Shown here piece by piece: positions 27,761 through 37,932 of a stretch of 64,000 bases of DNA. The notes beneath the pieces were generated by a model. That model did not search any database. It worked only from the letters and a program-made list of their open reading frames with translations, and was not told where the DNA came from. Origin of the DNA: Dickeya aquatica (GTDB taxonomy: Bacteria; Pseudomonadota; Gammaproteobacteria; Enterobacterales; Enterobacteriaceae); NCBI RefSeq assembly GCF_900095885.1, contig NZ_LT615367.1, positions 2,294,001 to 2,358,000 on the forward strand, given 5' to 3'. The position numbers were made by a program, and so were the translations under genes. Position 1 is the first letter of the stretch. The number at the start of each line of letters is the position of its first letter.

Positions 27761-29785
27761 TCAGAGCAGGCTTATCAAAAAAGTAAATTCCTGCGCAATG
27801 TCATCAAATTGAGCCATCCGACCGGATTTACCCCCATGCCCGGCCCCCATATCGGTATGCAATAGCAACAAATTCTCGTCCGTTTTTAACTCACGCAACT
27901 TTGCCACCCACTTTGCCGGCTCCCAATATTGCACCTGAGAATCATGTAGGCCAGTCGTCACCAGCATGTGTGGGTACGCTTGTGCCGTCACGCCATCATA
28001 GGGGCTATAACGCCGAATAACATGGTAATCAGCCTCATCATTCGGGTTCCCCCACTCATCGTATTCCCCTGTTGTGAGCGGAATAGACTCATCCAGCATG
28101 GTCGTTAACACATCAACAAAGGGAACCTGAGCAACAACCCCTTTGAAGAGTGACGGAGCCATATTCACTACCGCGCCCATCAAAAGCCCACCCGCACTTC
28201 CGCCCATGGCAAACACCCTATTCGGGTCGCCATAACCGCGAGTCAGTAACGCCTGCGTCACATCAATGAAGTCAGTAAAACTGTTCATTTTGTTGCGCAG
28301 TCTCCCTTGATCGTGCCATGTCTGACCCAGTTCACCGCCACCGCGAATGTGCACCAGTGCATAAACAAAACCACGATCCAACAGGCTAAGGCGACTGCTG
28401 CTAAACTCGGGGTCGATACTGCTGCCATAAGCACCATAGCCATAAACCAGCAAGGGGTTATTACCGCGCTCGCTCGCTTTGTGATACACCAGCGAAACAG
28501 GAACAGACTCACCATCCCGCACCGTTACCCATAACCGTTCACTACAGTAATTGCCGGCATCAAAATTTTTGACTTCTGATTGCTTGAGCACCTTTTGTTC
28601 ACCGGTTGCCATATCCAGTTCATACAGCGTGGTGGGTGTCGTCATAGAAGAATAACCGTAACGCAACGCCGTGCTGTGTGGCGTTGGGTTATAACTCAGC
28701 CAGGTGACATAAGTCGGGTCATTAAACGCTATCTGATGTGAGATACCGCTATTCCAGTGAACATAGCGAAGTTGCGTAAGCCCCTGTTCACGTTCTTCTG
28801 CCACATACCAGTCATCGAACAGTGCAAACCCTTCAAACACATGATGAGGACGCGGAGCAATCAGTGTTTGCCAGGTGCTTTCATCATCGCCGGCGGCCTG
28901 ATAAAAGCCAAACGTCTTACCCGCCCGATTCGAACGAACGTAGAACGCATTGCGAAAATGGTCTACCTGATATTCATGGTCGGCTCGGCGAGGCAGAAAA
29001 ACCTGCGGTTTGGCCGCCGGGTCGTGAGTATCGAGGAGCAGCACCTCACTGCTGGTGGTACTGTCAAGGTAAATCAGGATATAGCGCTCTGACGTGGTTT
29101 TATCCAGACTCAGGTAGAATGCATCATCCAGCTCTTCATAAACCAGTTCATCCTGCTGTGGATCATCACCTAAACGATGGCGATAAACCTGATACGCCAG
29201 CAGTGTCTGTGGATGTTTGCGGACATAATACAGTGTGCGTGAATCTGCGGCCCACTCACTGTCGGCGCTGACATTCTCCAGGCGGTCAGGCAACCACTCA
29301 TCGGTGGTTAAATCCAGAAACGTTACCGCATATTGCCGACGTGAGAGCACATCCTCGGCCACACTCATAAAACGGTTATCCGGGCTGATGCCAAGCGCCC
29401 CAAGATGATAAAATGTCTTCCCTTGTGAGCGCTGATTAGCATCAAGTAATACCTGCCACTCTTGCGTTTGATGTTCTGGCTGACGTTGATAAATCGCATA
29501 CTCTTTACCGGGAACATAGCGGCTCTGATAGCGATAACCTCGTTTGACATAAGGTACAGACACGTCCTCGCCAGGAATTCGCGCCACCATCTCGTCATAC
29601 AACGTCTGACGCAGCGCCTCATGCGGAGCCATAACCTGCTCGCAGTAACGATTTTCCTGCGCCAGCCAGTCAAGAACCGCAGGGGCATTACGGTCATCAT
29701 CCCGCAGCCAGTAATAATTATCGATGCGGGTTTCACCGTGCATCGTCATGCGGTGAGGCCGTTTTTCGGCGTGTGGCGCTTTCAT
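27761..29785 (-). CDS. ptrB: Oligopeptidase B
   Basis: PtrB is a cytoplasmic S9A serine oligopeptidase that cuts short peptides after Lys and Arg. The 674-residue protein has an N-terminal beta-propeller and a C-terminal alpha/beta hydrolase domain with the nucleophile in [14 protein letters not shown], the Asp in [14 protein letters not shown], and the His in [11 protein letters not shown]. It starts at the ATG at 29785 ([13 protein letters not shown]) with GGAG upstream. In E. coli exoX sits between holE and ptrB; here that gene is absent. Confidence 0.95.
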   Translation of the reverse strand: MKAPHAEKRPHRMTMHGETRIDNYYWLRDDDRNAPAVLDWLAQENRYCEQVMAPHEALRQTLYDEMVARIPGEDVSVPYVKRGYRYQSRYVPGKEYAIYQRQPEHQTQEWQVLLDANQRSQGKTFYHLGALGISPDNRFMSVAEDVLSRRQYAVTFLDLTTDEWLPDRLENVSADSEWAADSRTLYYVRKHPQTLLAYQVYRHRLGDDPQQDELVYEELDDAFYLSLDKTTSERYILIYLDSTTSSEVLLLDTHDPAAKPQVFLPRRADHEYQVDHFRNAFYVRSNRAGKTFGFYQAAGDDESTWQTLIAPRPHHVFEGFALFDDWYVAEEREQGLTQLRYVHWNSGISHQIAFNDPTYVTWLSYNPTPHSTALRYGYSSMTTPTTLYELDMATGEQKVLKQSEVKNFDAGNYCSERLWVTVRDGESVPVSLVYHKASERGNNPLLVYGYGAYGSSIDPEFSSSRLSLLDRGFVYALVHIRGGGELGQTWHDQGRLRNKMNSFTDFIDVTQALLTRGYGDPNRVFAMGGSAGGLLMGAVVNMAPSLFKGVVAQVPFVDVLTTMLDESIPLTTGEYDEWGNPNDEADYHVIRRYSPYDGVTAQAYPHMLVTTGLHDSQVQYWEPAKWVAKLRELKTDENLLLLHTDMGAGHGGKSGRMAQFDDIAQEFTFLISLL

Positions 29786-30088
29786 TCTGGTAACTCCTTC
29801 CATTCAACAGCATCGTTCCCCCTACTGGCCAGACGCAATCAAAAAACCGTAGGGTGGCTAGTCAGCGCAGCCTGTCATGAATTTTTCGCAGAATCCAGCG
29901 TGCACCGAGATCTGCACGTATTTTCACTCACTTTTGCGTATCAGTACGCAGAGTGATGCCAAACGCAAACGTTTTCGTTTATACTGCCGCGCTATCAGTC
30001 CCCCGTTTATCTGGCTTTCGGGTCTGTTTGTTTATTGCTTCGTCATGTTTATAAAACCGTCTTTTACACCACCATCAGGTATCAGGTT
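29786..30088 (+). promoter_or_regulatory. ptrB-purT intergenic region
   Basis: Divergent control region holding the ptrB promoter and the purT promoter with its PurR box. E. coli carries yebE, yebF and yebG here; none is present, so the usual LexA-controlled yebG is missing. Confidence 0.6.
29963..29978. promoter_or_regulatory. PurR operator upstream of purT
   Basis: ACGCAAACGTTTTCGT matches the PurR consensus almost perfectly. It lies 110 bases before the purT start codon, so purT should be repressed when hypoxanthine or guanine is plentiful. Confidence 0.9.
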
Positions 30089-31267
30089 ATGTTAACAATC
30101 GGAACCGCTTTGCGTGCCGGAGCCACTCGTGTGATGTTGCTCGGCTCTGGCGAATTGGGAAAAGAAGTCGCGATTGAGTGCCAGCGTTTGGGTATAGAAG
30201 TGATCGCCGTTGATCGCTACGCCGATGCACCGGCGATGCAGGTAGCCCATCGCAGCCACGTTATCAATATGCTTGATGGCGATGCGCTAAAAAGCCTGGT
30301 TGAGCAAGAGCGCCCAGACTTTATCGTGCCTGAAATCGAAGCGATCGCCACGGACATGCTGGTCGCTTTAGAGCAGCAAGGCCAACAGGTCGTGCCTTGT
30401 GCCGAGGCCACCCGTTTAACCATGAACCGGGAAGGGATTCGTCGGCTGGCGGCAGAAACGCTGGCACTCCCCACTTCCCGCTACCGCTTCGCGGCAAATG
30501 AAGCCGAATTTCAGCTCGCCGCTCACGAACTCGGTTTCCCCTGTATCGTCAAACCAGTGATGAGCTCTTCTGGAAAAGGCCAAAGCCTGATTCGCGCGGC
30601 CGAACAGCTGGAAAAAGCCTGGCGCTATGCTCAGGAAGGTGGCAGGGCCGGTGGTGGTAAGGTCATTGTTGAAGGGCTGGTAAAGTTTGATTTTGAAATC
30701 ACCCTGTTGACCATTCATGCCATCGATGGCTTACATTTTTGCGACCCGATTGGTCACCGCCAGGAAGACGGCGATTACCGCGAATCCTGGCAGCCACAGC
30801 AGATGAGCACTCTGGCGCTCCAGCGGGCAAAAGAGATTGCCGGAAAAGTGGTGAAAGCGTTAGGCGGGTTCGGCCTGTTTGGTGTGGAGCTGTTTGTCTG
30901 TGGTGATGAGGTTATCTTCAGCGAGGTTTCACCACGCCCGCACGATACCGGCATGGTGACATTGATCTCTCAAGACCTATCTGAGTTTGCGCTGCATGTT
31001 CGCGCTTTTCTCGGCCTGCCGATTGGCCGCATCTGCCAGTACGGCCCTTCGGCTTCAGCCGTTATTCTGCCTGAGCTCAACAGCGATGATGTCCGTTATC
31101 ACGGACTGGAACAGGCCCTACAGCCACAGACTCAGCTTCGCTTGTTTGGTAAGCCTGACATTTGTGGACGCCGGCGCATGGGCGTGGCGCTGGCTACGGC
31201 ACAAGATACCGAAGCGGCGATTGGACTGGCGAAAGCCGTTGCGGCGGCGGTGAACGTCAGCGGTTAA
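30089..31267 (+). CDS. purT: Formate-dependent GAR transformylase (PurT)
   Basis: PurT makes formylglycinamide ribonucleotide from GAR, formate and ATP, an alternative third step of purine synthesis. Formate comes from PurU, also in this window. The 392-residue ATP-grasp protein shows the N-terminal nucleotide fold ([12 protein letters not shown]), the ATP-binding loop [10 protein letters not shown], the phosphate contact [14 protein letters not shown] and the metal-binding [16 protein letters not shown] start at the ATG at 30089 ([11 protein letters not shown]), because the 18-residue longer frame is not conserved. It is controlled by the PurR box. Confidence 0.96.
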   Translation: MLTIGTALRAGATRVMLLGSGELGKEVAIECQRLGIEVIAVDRYADAPAMQVAHRSHVINMLDGDALKSLVEQERPDFIVPEIEAIATDMLVALEQQGQQVVPCAEATRLTMNREGIRRLAAETLALPTSRYRFAANEAEFQLAAHELGFPCIVKPVMSSSGKGQSLIRAAEQLEKAWRYAQEGGRAGGGKVIVEGLVKFDFEITLLTIHAIDGLHFCDPIGHRQEDGDYRESWQPQQMSTLALQRAKEIAGKVVKALGGFGLFGVELFVCGDEVIFSEVSPRPHDTGMVTLISQDLSEFALHVRAFLGLPIGRICQYGPSASAVILPELNSDDVRYHGLEQALQPQTQLRLFGKPDICGRRRMGVALATAQDTEAAIGLAKAVAAAVNVSG

Positions 31268-31380
31268 CATCGATTATTATGCCATTCCCCGGCAGGTTTA
31301 TTCTGTCGGGGACTTTGGCTTTATCCGAATCAGTAATTAGCACAGTGGTTGCAACCGCCATCCTCAACAATAAGGAGAGT

Positions 31381-31431
31381 ATGCCTCTTTTAATTAAAAT
31401 CGTTAAAAAATCATCTTATCCGCAGGCTTAA
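31381..31431 (+). CDS. Possible 16-residue small protein
   Basis: A 17-codon frame encodes MPLLIKIVKKSSYPQA directly behind AAGGAGAGT at ideal spacing. The first half is hydrophobic and basic, so it might associate with the membrane. It sits 114 bases after purT and 70 before the TM2 gene. No family is recognised, and the length alone cannot show it is real. Confidence 0.3.
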   Translation: MPLLIKIVKKSSYPQA

Positions 31432-31497
31432 TAGTAGTGAAAATCATAAAATATCGTTAATATTTGTCTGTATTGACTACTATTAGGAGTGATGTAG

Positions 31498-31794
31498 ATG
31501 TCTGGGATGGTTTTCTGCCGGGGTTGTGGTAAAGAAGTGCACAGTACCGCCAAGGCTTGCCCACACTGTGGTGCAACGCAGTCGGTAAAAGGAGAAAAGA
31601 GCCGCATTTCTGCTGCGCTGTTTGCTTTCTTTTTAGGTGGGATTGGCGCGCATAAATTCTATTTGGGTAAACCGGGTCAGGGCATTCTTTATTTACTGTT
31701 TTGCTGGACGTTTATTCCATCGGTTATTGCGTTTATCGAATTCATCATTTATCTGTGCAACAGTGATGAAGAGTTCGCCAGAAAATATAATTAA
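31498..31794 (+). CDS. TM2-domain membrane protein with zinc-ribbon head
   Basis: A 98-residue protein. Residues 7-24 form a four-Cys zinc ribbon (C7, C10, C21, C24 in CRGC and CPHC), followed by a TM2 domain at about 37-90 with the hallmark FFLGGIGAHKFYLGKPGQGIL between two membrane helices. Such proteins are widespread and uncharacterised in bacteria. GGAG lies 11 bases before the start and a terminator follows, so it is a single-gene unit. It lies where yebG lies in E. coli relative to purT and eda. Confidence 0.85.
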   Translation: MSGMVFCRGCGKEVHSTAKACPHCGATQSVKGEKSRISAALFAFFLGGIGAHKFYLGKPGQGILYLLFCWTFIPSVIAFIEFIIYLCNSDEEFARKYN

Positions 31795-31834
31795 TCACCG
31801 CGAAACAAATTAACGTTGTCACAACATCTCTCAG

Positions 31835-31864
31835 CGGCTTCAAAAAACAGAAGCCGTTTTTTAT
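31835..31864 (+). terminator. TM2 gene terminator
   Basis: Stem CGGCTTC/GAAGCCG with an A-rich loop, followed by six T. Confidence 0.85.
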
Positions 31865-31961
31865 TGCTAAACCAATCCCCACAAGATGTCAGGAACAGCA
31901 ATAAACAGGCCCGCCAAAGCGAGCCTGTGGGTATACCCGTTACATCAAGGTTGCGGCAGTA

Positions 31962-32603
31962 TCAGGCTTTTGCCCCTGCCACCGCTTCACGCGCCAGTGC
32001 AGTAATACGATCATAATCACCGCTTTCCAGTGCATCAGTGGGCACCAGCCAGGAGCCACCCACACACAGCACGCTTTTCAGTGCCAGATAATCGCGGTAG
32101 TTATTCGGCGTAATACCACCGGTCGGGCAGAAACGGATTTTGCCAAACGGCCCGGCAATCGCTTGCAGCGCTTTCACCCCGCCGTTCGCTTCAGCCGGGA
32201 AGAATTTAAATTCACGCAAACCGTAATCCATGCCCAGCATCAATTCAGATACCGTGCTAATACCCGGAATTAACGGAATAGAACCTTCGTTCGCCGCTTT
32301 CAGTAACGGCTCAGTCAGGCCAGGGCTGATAGCAAACTGTGCACCGGCCGCAGTCACTTCAGCCAGTTGCTGAGGGTTCGTCACTGTACCCGCGCCGACG
32401 ATAGCATCCGGTACTTCCTGTGCTATCTGGCGAATCGCTTCCACGGCGCAATCAGTACGCAGTGTTAACTCCAGAACCCGCACCCCACCTGCGACCAGAG
32501 CTTTCGCCATCGGCACCGCGTGTTCCAGTTTGTTAATCACAATCACAGGAACAACCGGACCGGTTGTCAAAATCTGTTCCGCACTGGTTTTCCAGTTTTT
32601 CAT
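31962..32603 (-). CDS. eda: KDPG/KHG aldolase
   Basis: Eda splits 2-keto-3-deoxy-6-phosphogluconate to pyruvate and glyceraldehyde 3-phosphate, and also serves KDG from pectin and hexuronates. The 213-residue TIM-barrel enzyme shows [17 protein letters not shown], the Glu in RVLELTLRT, the Schiff-base lysine in [12 protein letters not shown], and the phosphate loop [13 protein letters not shown] start at the ATG at 32603 ([11 protein letters not shown]). zwf precedes it directly on the same strand with 154 bases between; edd, which separates them in E. coli, is absent. Confidence 0.95.
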   Translation of the reverse strand: MKNWKTSAEQILTTGPVVPVIVINKLEHAVPMAKALVAGGVRVLELTLRTDCAVEAIRQIAQEVPDAIVGAGTVTNPQQLAEVTAAGAQFAISPGLTEPLLKAANEGSIPLIPGISTVSELMLGMDYGLREFKFFPAEANGGVKALQAIAGPFGKIRFCPTGGITPNNYRDYLALKSVLCVGGSWLVPTDALESGDYDRITALAREAVAGAKA

Positions 32604-32727
32604 TAAGGGTAATCTCCAGTCATGCCCATCTGGGCATTGATTAATGATTGGGTGCGCCCCTGCCACAGGGGTCCGTAGTTACCCACGAACGTCCGACCGC
32701 ACCGTCAGCCAAAAAATGCCAACGGCT

Positions 32728-32752
32728 TTGCCCCGGAGGATTACGGGGCAAA
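32728..32752 (-). other. Hairpin between zwf and eda
   Basis: A TTTGCCCC/GGGGCAAA stem follows zwf by a few bases on the minus strand. A T run lies 11 bases further (GGCATTTTTT). It could attenuate or stabilise transcripts between the two co-directional genes. Confidence 0.5.
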
Positions 32753-32757
32753 ACCAT

Positions 32758-34233
32758 TTACTCGACTTCGTTCCACGAACGGCCGTCACGGGTGATCATA
32801 GCGACAGACGCCACCGGCCCCCAGGTTCCGGCCTGATAAGGCTTGGGAGAATCATTGTCCATCGCCCAGGCATCCATAATCGAATCCACCCACTTCCAGG
32901 CCTCCTCGACTTCATCACGACGCACAAAGAGCGCCTGAATACCCCGCATGGTTTCCAGCAACAGACGCTCGTAGGCATCCGCCAAATGCTGCTGGTTAAA
33001 GGTTTCTGAAAAACTCAAATCGAGTTTGGTGGTCTGTAACCGATGCTTGTGATCAAGGCCTGGGATCTTGTTAAGGATCTGAATTTCGACGCCTTCATCT
33101 GGTTGCAGGCGAATAATCAGCTTGTTTTGTGGTAGCTGCTGATAAGAATCATGGAACAGGTTAAGTGCCGGATTTTTAAAGTAAACCACCACTTCCGAAC
33201 ATTTTGACGGCAGGCGTTTTCCGGTTCTCAGATAAAACGGCACACCAGACCAGCGCCAGTCGTCAATATCGACGCGAATGGCAACAAAGGTTTCGGTGTT
33301 GCTGGTTTTGTTTGCGCCCTCTTCTTCCAGATAGCCCGGCACTTTTTGCCCCTGGACAAATCCGCTGGTGTACTGGCCGCGCACCGTCACCTCATGCACA
33401 TTGGAGCGATCGATACGGCGCAGCGAGCGCAACACTTTTACCTTTTCATCGCGGATACGATCGGTACTGAGATCTGCCGGTGGCGACATGGCAATCATGG
33501 TCAGAATTTGCAACAGGTGGTTTTGGATCATGTCACGCATCTGACCGGCTTTATCAAAATAGCCCCAGCGCCCTTCAATCCCGACTTCCTCAGCCACAGT
33601 AATCTGTACGTGGTCAATGGTGCGGTTATCCCAGTTATTGGCAAACAAGGAGTTGGCAAAACGCAGCGCCAGCAGGTTAAGTACCGTTTCTTTACCGAGG
33701 TAGTGATCAATACGATAGACCTGACACTCGTTGAAATACTCCGCCACCTGATTGTTGATAACCCGTGAGGAAGCCAGATCCGTACCCAGCGGTTTTTCCA
33801 TCACCACCCGCGCCGGCTCTTTATTCAGACCAGCCAGACCCAGGCCCCGGCAAATGGCACCAAATGTACTTGGCGGCATGGCAAAGTAATTGATAGTGGT
33901 ACGGTTTTGTTGATCGAGCATCTCACCAAGACGCACAAAACCCGCGGCATCTTCTACATCCAGGTTGCAAAAATCGAGCCGGCTACTCAACGTCGCCCAC
34001 AGGGCTTCATCCAGCGGCTCTTTAAGAAAGGTTTCCAGCGCTTCACGCACAACCTTGGTATAGGCGTCTTTGTCCCACTGTGCCCGGCCCACACCAATAA
34101 TGCGGGTCTGCGGATGAATATGGCCTGCTTTTTCCAGTTGATACAGTGAAGGCAGCAATTTACGGCGCGCCAGGTCGCCCTTCGCACCGAAAATAACCAG
34201 GTCACACGCCTGGGCTGTTGACGTTACCGCCAT
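32758..34233 (-). CDS. zwf: Glucose-6-phosphate 1-dehydrogenase
   Basis: Zwf oxidises glucose 6-phosphate with NADP, the entry to the pentose phosphate and Entner-Doudoroff routes. The 491-residue protein has the coenzyme fingerprint FGAKGDLARRKLLP near the N-terminus, the substrate motif RIDHYLGKE, and the C-terminal block SWNEVE matching E. coli. I start at the ATG at 34233 behind AGGAG, not at 34326. A perfect HexR box lies 26 bases upstream. It precedes eda and is divergent from hexR. Confidence 0.97.
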   Translation of the reverse strand: MAVTSTAQACDLVIFGAKGDLARRKLLPSLYQLEKAGHIHPQTRIIGVGRAQWDKDAYTKVVREALETFLKEPLDEALWATLSSRLDFCNLDVEDAAGFVRLGEMLDQQNRTTINYFAMPPSTFGAICRGLGLAGLNKEPARVVMEKPLGTDLASSRVINNQVAEYFNECQVYRIDHYLGKETVLNLLALRFANSLFANNWDNRTIDHVQITVAEEVGIEGRWGYFDKAGQMRDMIQNHLLQILTMIAMSPPADLSTDRIRDEKVKVLRSLRRIDRSNVHEVTVRGQYTSGFVQGQKVPGYLEEEGANKTSNTETFVAIRVDIDDWRWSGVPFYLRTGKRLPSKCSEVVVYFKNPALNLFHDSYQQLPQNKLIIRLQPDEGVEIQILNKIPGLDHKHRLQTTKLDLSFSETFNQQHLADAYERLLLETMRGIQALFVRRDEVEEAWKWVDSIMDAWAMDNDSPKPYQAGTWGPVASVAMITRDGRSWNEVE

Positions 34234-34258
34234 TTTCAATCTCCTCATTGCAGGACGC

Positions 34259-34273
34259 TGTAATTTTATTACA
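34259..34273. promoter_or_regulatory. HexR operator between zwf and hexR
   Basis: TGTAATTTTATTACA matches the 15-base HexR consensus exactly. It sits 26 bases before the zwf start codon, in the zwf leader or promoter, where HexR would repress until KDPG binds. Confidence 0.9.
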
Positions 34274-34599
34274 TTAATAATGTACTCTTTTTGACACAAC
34301 CCAGTAAACCCGTAAGAAAACAACACAATTCACTATTTCTTACTGCACAAGGCTTCATAAGCTATGGTTGCCGACCAAGAAACCGGGCCAGGTCTGTGCC
34401 TAAAAGAGAAATTTTCCATCGTTTCTGACAGCCAGTTACTGTTCTGAAAGTTAGACACACGTCATATTCTGACAAAAAAAGCCGGTGACTTCATGTGCCT
34501 GCCTCTGCCAACCGTTGCGGGCTCGTAGTATATTTCACCAAATCCGCATTGGTTTCACCTTTGGCTGAAATCAAAAATACCATAGATGGTCGTTGTCAT
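34274..34599. other. zwf-hexR intergenic region
   Basis: It holds divergent promoters for zwf and hexR. No second HexR box is convincing. A frame upstream of hexR (34495-34599) is an unconserved extension of that gene. Confidence 0.5.
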
Positions 34600-35469
34600 A
34601 TGAATATGCTGGAAAAAATCCAGTCTCATCTGGAGTTGCTGAGCAAATCAGAACGCAAGGTGGCAGAAGTGATTCTCGCATCACCGCAGACAGCTATCCA
34701 CTCCAGTATTGCCACTCTCGCCGGTATGGCTGAGGTCAGCGAGCCTACCGTCAATCGTTTTTGCCGCCGTCTGGATACCAAAGGGTTTCCTGATTTCAAA
34801 TTACACCTTGCCCAGAGCCTGGCTAACGGTACACCTTATGTGAACCGAAATGTCGAAGAAGACGATTCCGTCGAGTCTTATACCAGTAAAATTTTTGAAT
34901 CCACCATGGCAGGGCTGGAGCATGTGAAGTCTTGTCTGGATATTCAGGCGGTTAACCGTGCCGTAGATCTGCTGACTCAGGCGCGCAAAATTTCTTTTTT
35001 TGGTTTTGGCGCGTCCGCCGCTGTCGCACACGATGCGATGAATAAATTTTTTCGCTTCAATATTCCCGTTGTGTACTTTGACGACCTGGTCATGCAGCGC
35101 ATGAGTTGCATGAACTCCGGTGATGGCGATGTTGTCGTGCTGATTTCCCACACGGGGCGGACCAAAAGCCTGGTGGAGATGGCTCGTCTGGCACGGGAAA
35201 ATGATGCTACCGTTATTGCCATTACCTCAGACGGCTCACCGCTGGCACGCGAAGCCTCGCTCACTTTGCGGGTAGAAGTCCCCGAAGATACCGATGTTTA
35301 TATGCCGATGGTTTCACGCATCGCCCAGCTAACGCTGATAGATGTGCTGGCCACCGGTTTTACGTTGCGGCGCGGCGCAAAATTCCGCGATAACTTGAAG
35401 CGGGTCAAGGACGCATTACGCGAATCGCGATTTGATAAGGAAGAACGATTCAGCAACCCATTTAATTAA
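34600..35469 (+). CDS. hexR: RpiR-family repressor HexR
   Basis: HexR is the KDPG-responsive regulator of central carbon genes. The 289-residue protein has an N-terminal RpiR-type helix-turn-helix (about 1-77, including VAEVILASPQ and SEPTVNRFCRRL) and a C-terminal SIS sugar-isomerase domain binding the phosphosugar (GFGASAAVAHDAMNKFF, SHTGRTKSLVEMARLA, ITSDGSPLA). The ATG at 34600 matches the E. coli length of 289; the longer frame is rejected. It faces zwf across a HexR box and precedes pykA. Confidence 0.95.
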   Translation: MNMLEKIQSHLELLSKSERKVAEVILASPQTAIHSSIATLAGMAEVSEPTVNRFCRRLDTKGFPDFKLHLAQSLANGTPYVNRNVEEDDSVESYTSKIFESTMAGLEHVKSCLDIQAVNRAVDLLTQARKISFFGFGASAAVAHDAMNKFFRFNIPVVYFDDLVMQRMSCMNSGDGDVVVLISHTGRTKSLVEMARLARENDATVIAITSDGSPLAREASLTLRVEVPEDTDVYMPMVSRIAQLTLIDVLATGFTLRRGAKFRDNLKRVKDALRESRFDKEERFSNPFN

Positions 35470-35648
35470 TTATGCTATAACATCGGGTAACAAGGATGAT
35501 GTCAGACGGGCAGAAACCCTGTTACTCAATCATAATGACAGGCACGGCATCCGCGCAGTACCGGGCGGCAGGGTAAAAATCGACACCCGCCTCTCGTCTG
35601 GCGGCTTTACCACATTACAACACGCTTCACCAGTCAACGGAGTTATAC

Positions 35649-37091
35649 ATGTCCAGACGGCTCAGAAGAACCAAAATCGTTACCACACTCGGGCCCGCTA
35701 CCGACCGCGACAATAACCTGGAAAAGATTATTGCTGCGGGTGCCAACGTCGTACGCCTGAATTTCTCTCACGGCTCCCCGGAAGACCACCTGCTACGAGC
35801 AGACAAAGTGCGTGAAATTGCGGCTAAATTAGGCCGCCATGTTGCTATTTTAGGCGATCTCCAGGGGCCCAAGATTCGTGTTTCAACGTTTAAGGAAGGT
35901 AAAATCTTCCTGAATATCGGGGATAAGTTTCTGCTGGATGCCAACCTTGGCAAAGGCGAAGGTGATAAAGAAAAAGTCGGTATCGACTACAAAGGTTTGC
36001 CTAACGATGTCGTGCCTGGTGATATCCTGCTGCTCGACGATGGCCGGGTTCAGTTAAAAGTGCTGAGCGTGGACGGCATGCAAGTTTTTACCGAAGTTAC
36101 TGTTGGCGGGCCACTTTCCAATAACAAAGGCATCAATAAACTCGGCGGTGGTTTATCTGCCGAGGCGCTGACGGACAAAGATAAAGCCGACATTATTACC
36201 GCTGCGAAAATCGGTGTGGACTTTCTGGCCGTCTCATTCCCGCGAACCGGAGAAGACCTGCATTATGCCCGTCGTCTGGCGCGTGAAGCTGGCAGCCATG
36301 CAAAAATTGTTTCCAAGGTCGAGCGTGCGGAAGCGGTTTCAACTGATGAGGCGATGGATGATATTATTCTCGCCTCCGATGTGGTGATGGTTGCCCGTGG
36401 TGATTTGGGTGTTGAGATAGGCGACCCTGAACTGGTGGGGATCCAGAAAAAACTGATCCGGCGTGCTCGTCAGTTAAACCGGGCTGTCATTACTGCCACG
36501 CAAATGATGGAGTCAATGATAACCAACCCGATGCCAACGCGTGCCGAAGTGATGGATGTCGCTAACGCCGTGCTGGATGGTACAGATGCAGTGATGCTTT
36601 CTGCTGAAACTGCCGCCGGGCAATACCCGGCAGAGACTGTCGCTGCCATGGCAAAAGTGTGTCTGGGCGCAGAAAAAATCCCCAGCATCAACGTCTCTAA
36701 ACATCGCCTGGACGTGCAGTTCGACAACGTGGAAGAGTCGATAGCAATGTCGGCGATGTACACGGCCAACCATCTCAACGGGGTGACGGCGATCATTGCC
36801 ATGACCGAGTCTGGCCGTACTGCGCTGATGATGTCACGCATCAGTTCCGGCTTGCCGATTTTTGCCATGTCTCGCCATGAGCATACCCTGAATCTCACTG
36901 CGCTCTACCGCGGTGTGACTCCGGTGCAGTTCACCAGCTATTCTGACGGCGTTGCCGCTGCTAACGATGCGGTTATTCTGCTGCGCGACAAAGGTTTCCT
37001 GATGTCTGGCGATCTGGTGATTGTGACTCAGGGTGATGTGATGGGTACGGTCGGCACCACCAATACCGTGCGTGTACTACGCGTGGAATAA
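35649..37091 (+). CDS. pykA: Pyruvate kinase II
   Basis: PykA converts phosphoenolpyruvate and ADP to pyruvate and ATP. The 480-residue protein, identical in length to E. coli PykA, begins [18 protein letters not shown] and has the substrate-binding [10 protein letters not shown], the metal-binding KVERAEAV and [12 protein letters not shown], and the catalytic block ATQMMESMI. It is AMP-activated in the family. It follows hexR on the same strand after a 179-base gap. Confidence 0.97.
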   Translation: MSRRLRRTKIVTTLGPATDRDNNLEKIIAAGANVVRLNFSHGSPEDHLLRADKVREIAAKLGRHVAILGDLQGPKIRVSTFKEGKIFLNIGDKFLLDANLGKGEGDKEKVGIDYKGLPNDVVPGDILLLDDGRVQLKVLSVDGMQVFTEVTVGGPLSNNKGINKLGGGLSAEALTDKDKADIITAAKIGVDFLAVSFPRTGEDLHYARRLAREAGSHAKIVSKVERAEAVSTDEAMDDIILASDVVMVARGDLGVEIGDPELVGIQKKLIRRARQLNRAVITATQMMESMITNPMPTRAEVMDVANAVLDGTDAVMLSAETAAGQYPAETVAAMAKVCLGAEKIPSINVSKHRLDVQFDNVEESIAMSAMYTANHLNGVTAIIAMTESGRTALMMSRISSGLPIFAMSRHEHTLNLTALYRGVTPVQFTSYSDGVAAANDAVILLRDKGFLMSGDLVIVTQGDVMGTVGTTNTVRVLRVE

Positions 37092-37142
37092 TCTCATACT
37101 GACAGCGTAGCCGGTTACAAACGGTCATTGCTGTCAGCCACG

Positions 37143-37176
37143 AAAGCGGAGCGCCCATCGCGTTCCGCTTTTTTAT
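37143..37176 (+). terminator. pykA intrinsic terminator
   Basis: AAAGCGGAGCGC/GCGTTCCGCTTT stem with one mismatch and six T. Confidence 0.85.
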
Positions 37177-37195
37177 TTGCATCGGCAAATACAGA

Positions 37196-37627
37196 TTACG
37201 AAACGGTTCCAGACACTGGAGACGATGGAAATGTCATCCCTCCTGACAGATTGGCATAGCAGGTACGCAAACGCCCGTCGCTATATTGCACATCGAAGCC
37301 ACCGGCCACATTACGGCGACTCACACTGACGGAGCCATCGCTATAGCGCGTATCCAGCCCTCCTGAGAAATTAGCCTGGCTGACACTGTACATCCCGTCA
37401 CTAAACTGTGTGTCAAAACCGCCTGACAGGTTGGCACGACTGGTGCTGGTTAACCCATCGCTAAAGCGGGTATCAAAGCCATAAGACAACCCCGCCTGGC
37501 TCACTGATGCCCTGCCATCCTGATAATCGACATCAACACCATCGGGTAACCGCGTGCGACTGTATTGCGCATTAGGGTAATGCGGGTGCGCTGTCATCAC
37601 CGAAAGATATAAAACAGATTTATTCAT
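37196..37627 (-). CDS. Protein with five 20-residue repeats, unknown
   Basis: A 143-residue protein without signal peptide, Cys-poor and rich in Gly, Ser and Asp. From residue 30 it has an exact 20-residue period: glycine at 30, 50, 70, 90, 110 and 130, aspartate two residues later, and a Ser-Asp-Gly or Gln-Asp-Gly turn at 36-38, 56-58 and so on. The repeat reads roughly GFDTRFSDGxxSxSRANLSG. This resembles beta-hairpin repeats such as MORN or DUF-type solenoids, but matches none I can name. GAGGAG precedes the ATG at 37627. It lies in place of nothing in E. coli, between pykA and lpxM. Confidence 0.7.
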   Translation of the reverse strand: MNKSVLYLSVMTAHPHYPNAQYSRTRLPDGVDVDYQDGRASVSQAGLSYGFDTRFSDGLTSTSRANLSGGFDTQFSDGMYSVSQANFSGGLDTRYSDGSVSVSRRNVAGGFDVQYSDGRLRTCYANLSGGMTFPSSPVSGTVS

Positions 37628-37883
37628 CAATCACTCCTCAGGAAACAATGCCTTCCCACCAGATACCGTTATCTATTCCAGCCTGCCGATTCATCAGGCA
37701 GCCGCACTACGACAGATGAAACAGAGTCGCTATTCTGCATGGGTAGCTCTCACCAGCCTGGATAGTACGTTGCGCAAGACATCAGCACGAGCGCTATGCT
37801 AGAGCTCACGCACTAACAAACAGATGATGAAATACGACGTTATTACGGGAAGGACGAGTACGAGAAGAAGCGTGATTTGATGC
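37628..37883. other. Intergenic DNA upstream of the repeat protein
   Basis: No gene is supported. It should carry the promoter of the repeat protein, but no motif stands out. Confidence 0.4.
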
Positions 37884-37913
37884 CAAAAAATGAGGCGATA
37901 GGTTTCGCCTCAT
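37884..37913 (-). terminator. lpxM intrinsic terminator
   Basis: ATGAGGCGA (37890-37898) and TCGCCTCAT (37905-37913) arms; on the minus strand TTTTTT follows immediately. Confidence 0.85.
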
Positions 37914-37932
37914 CATAACGCAGTCATAAAGA

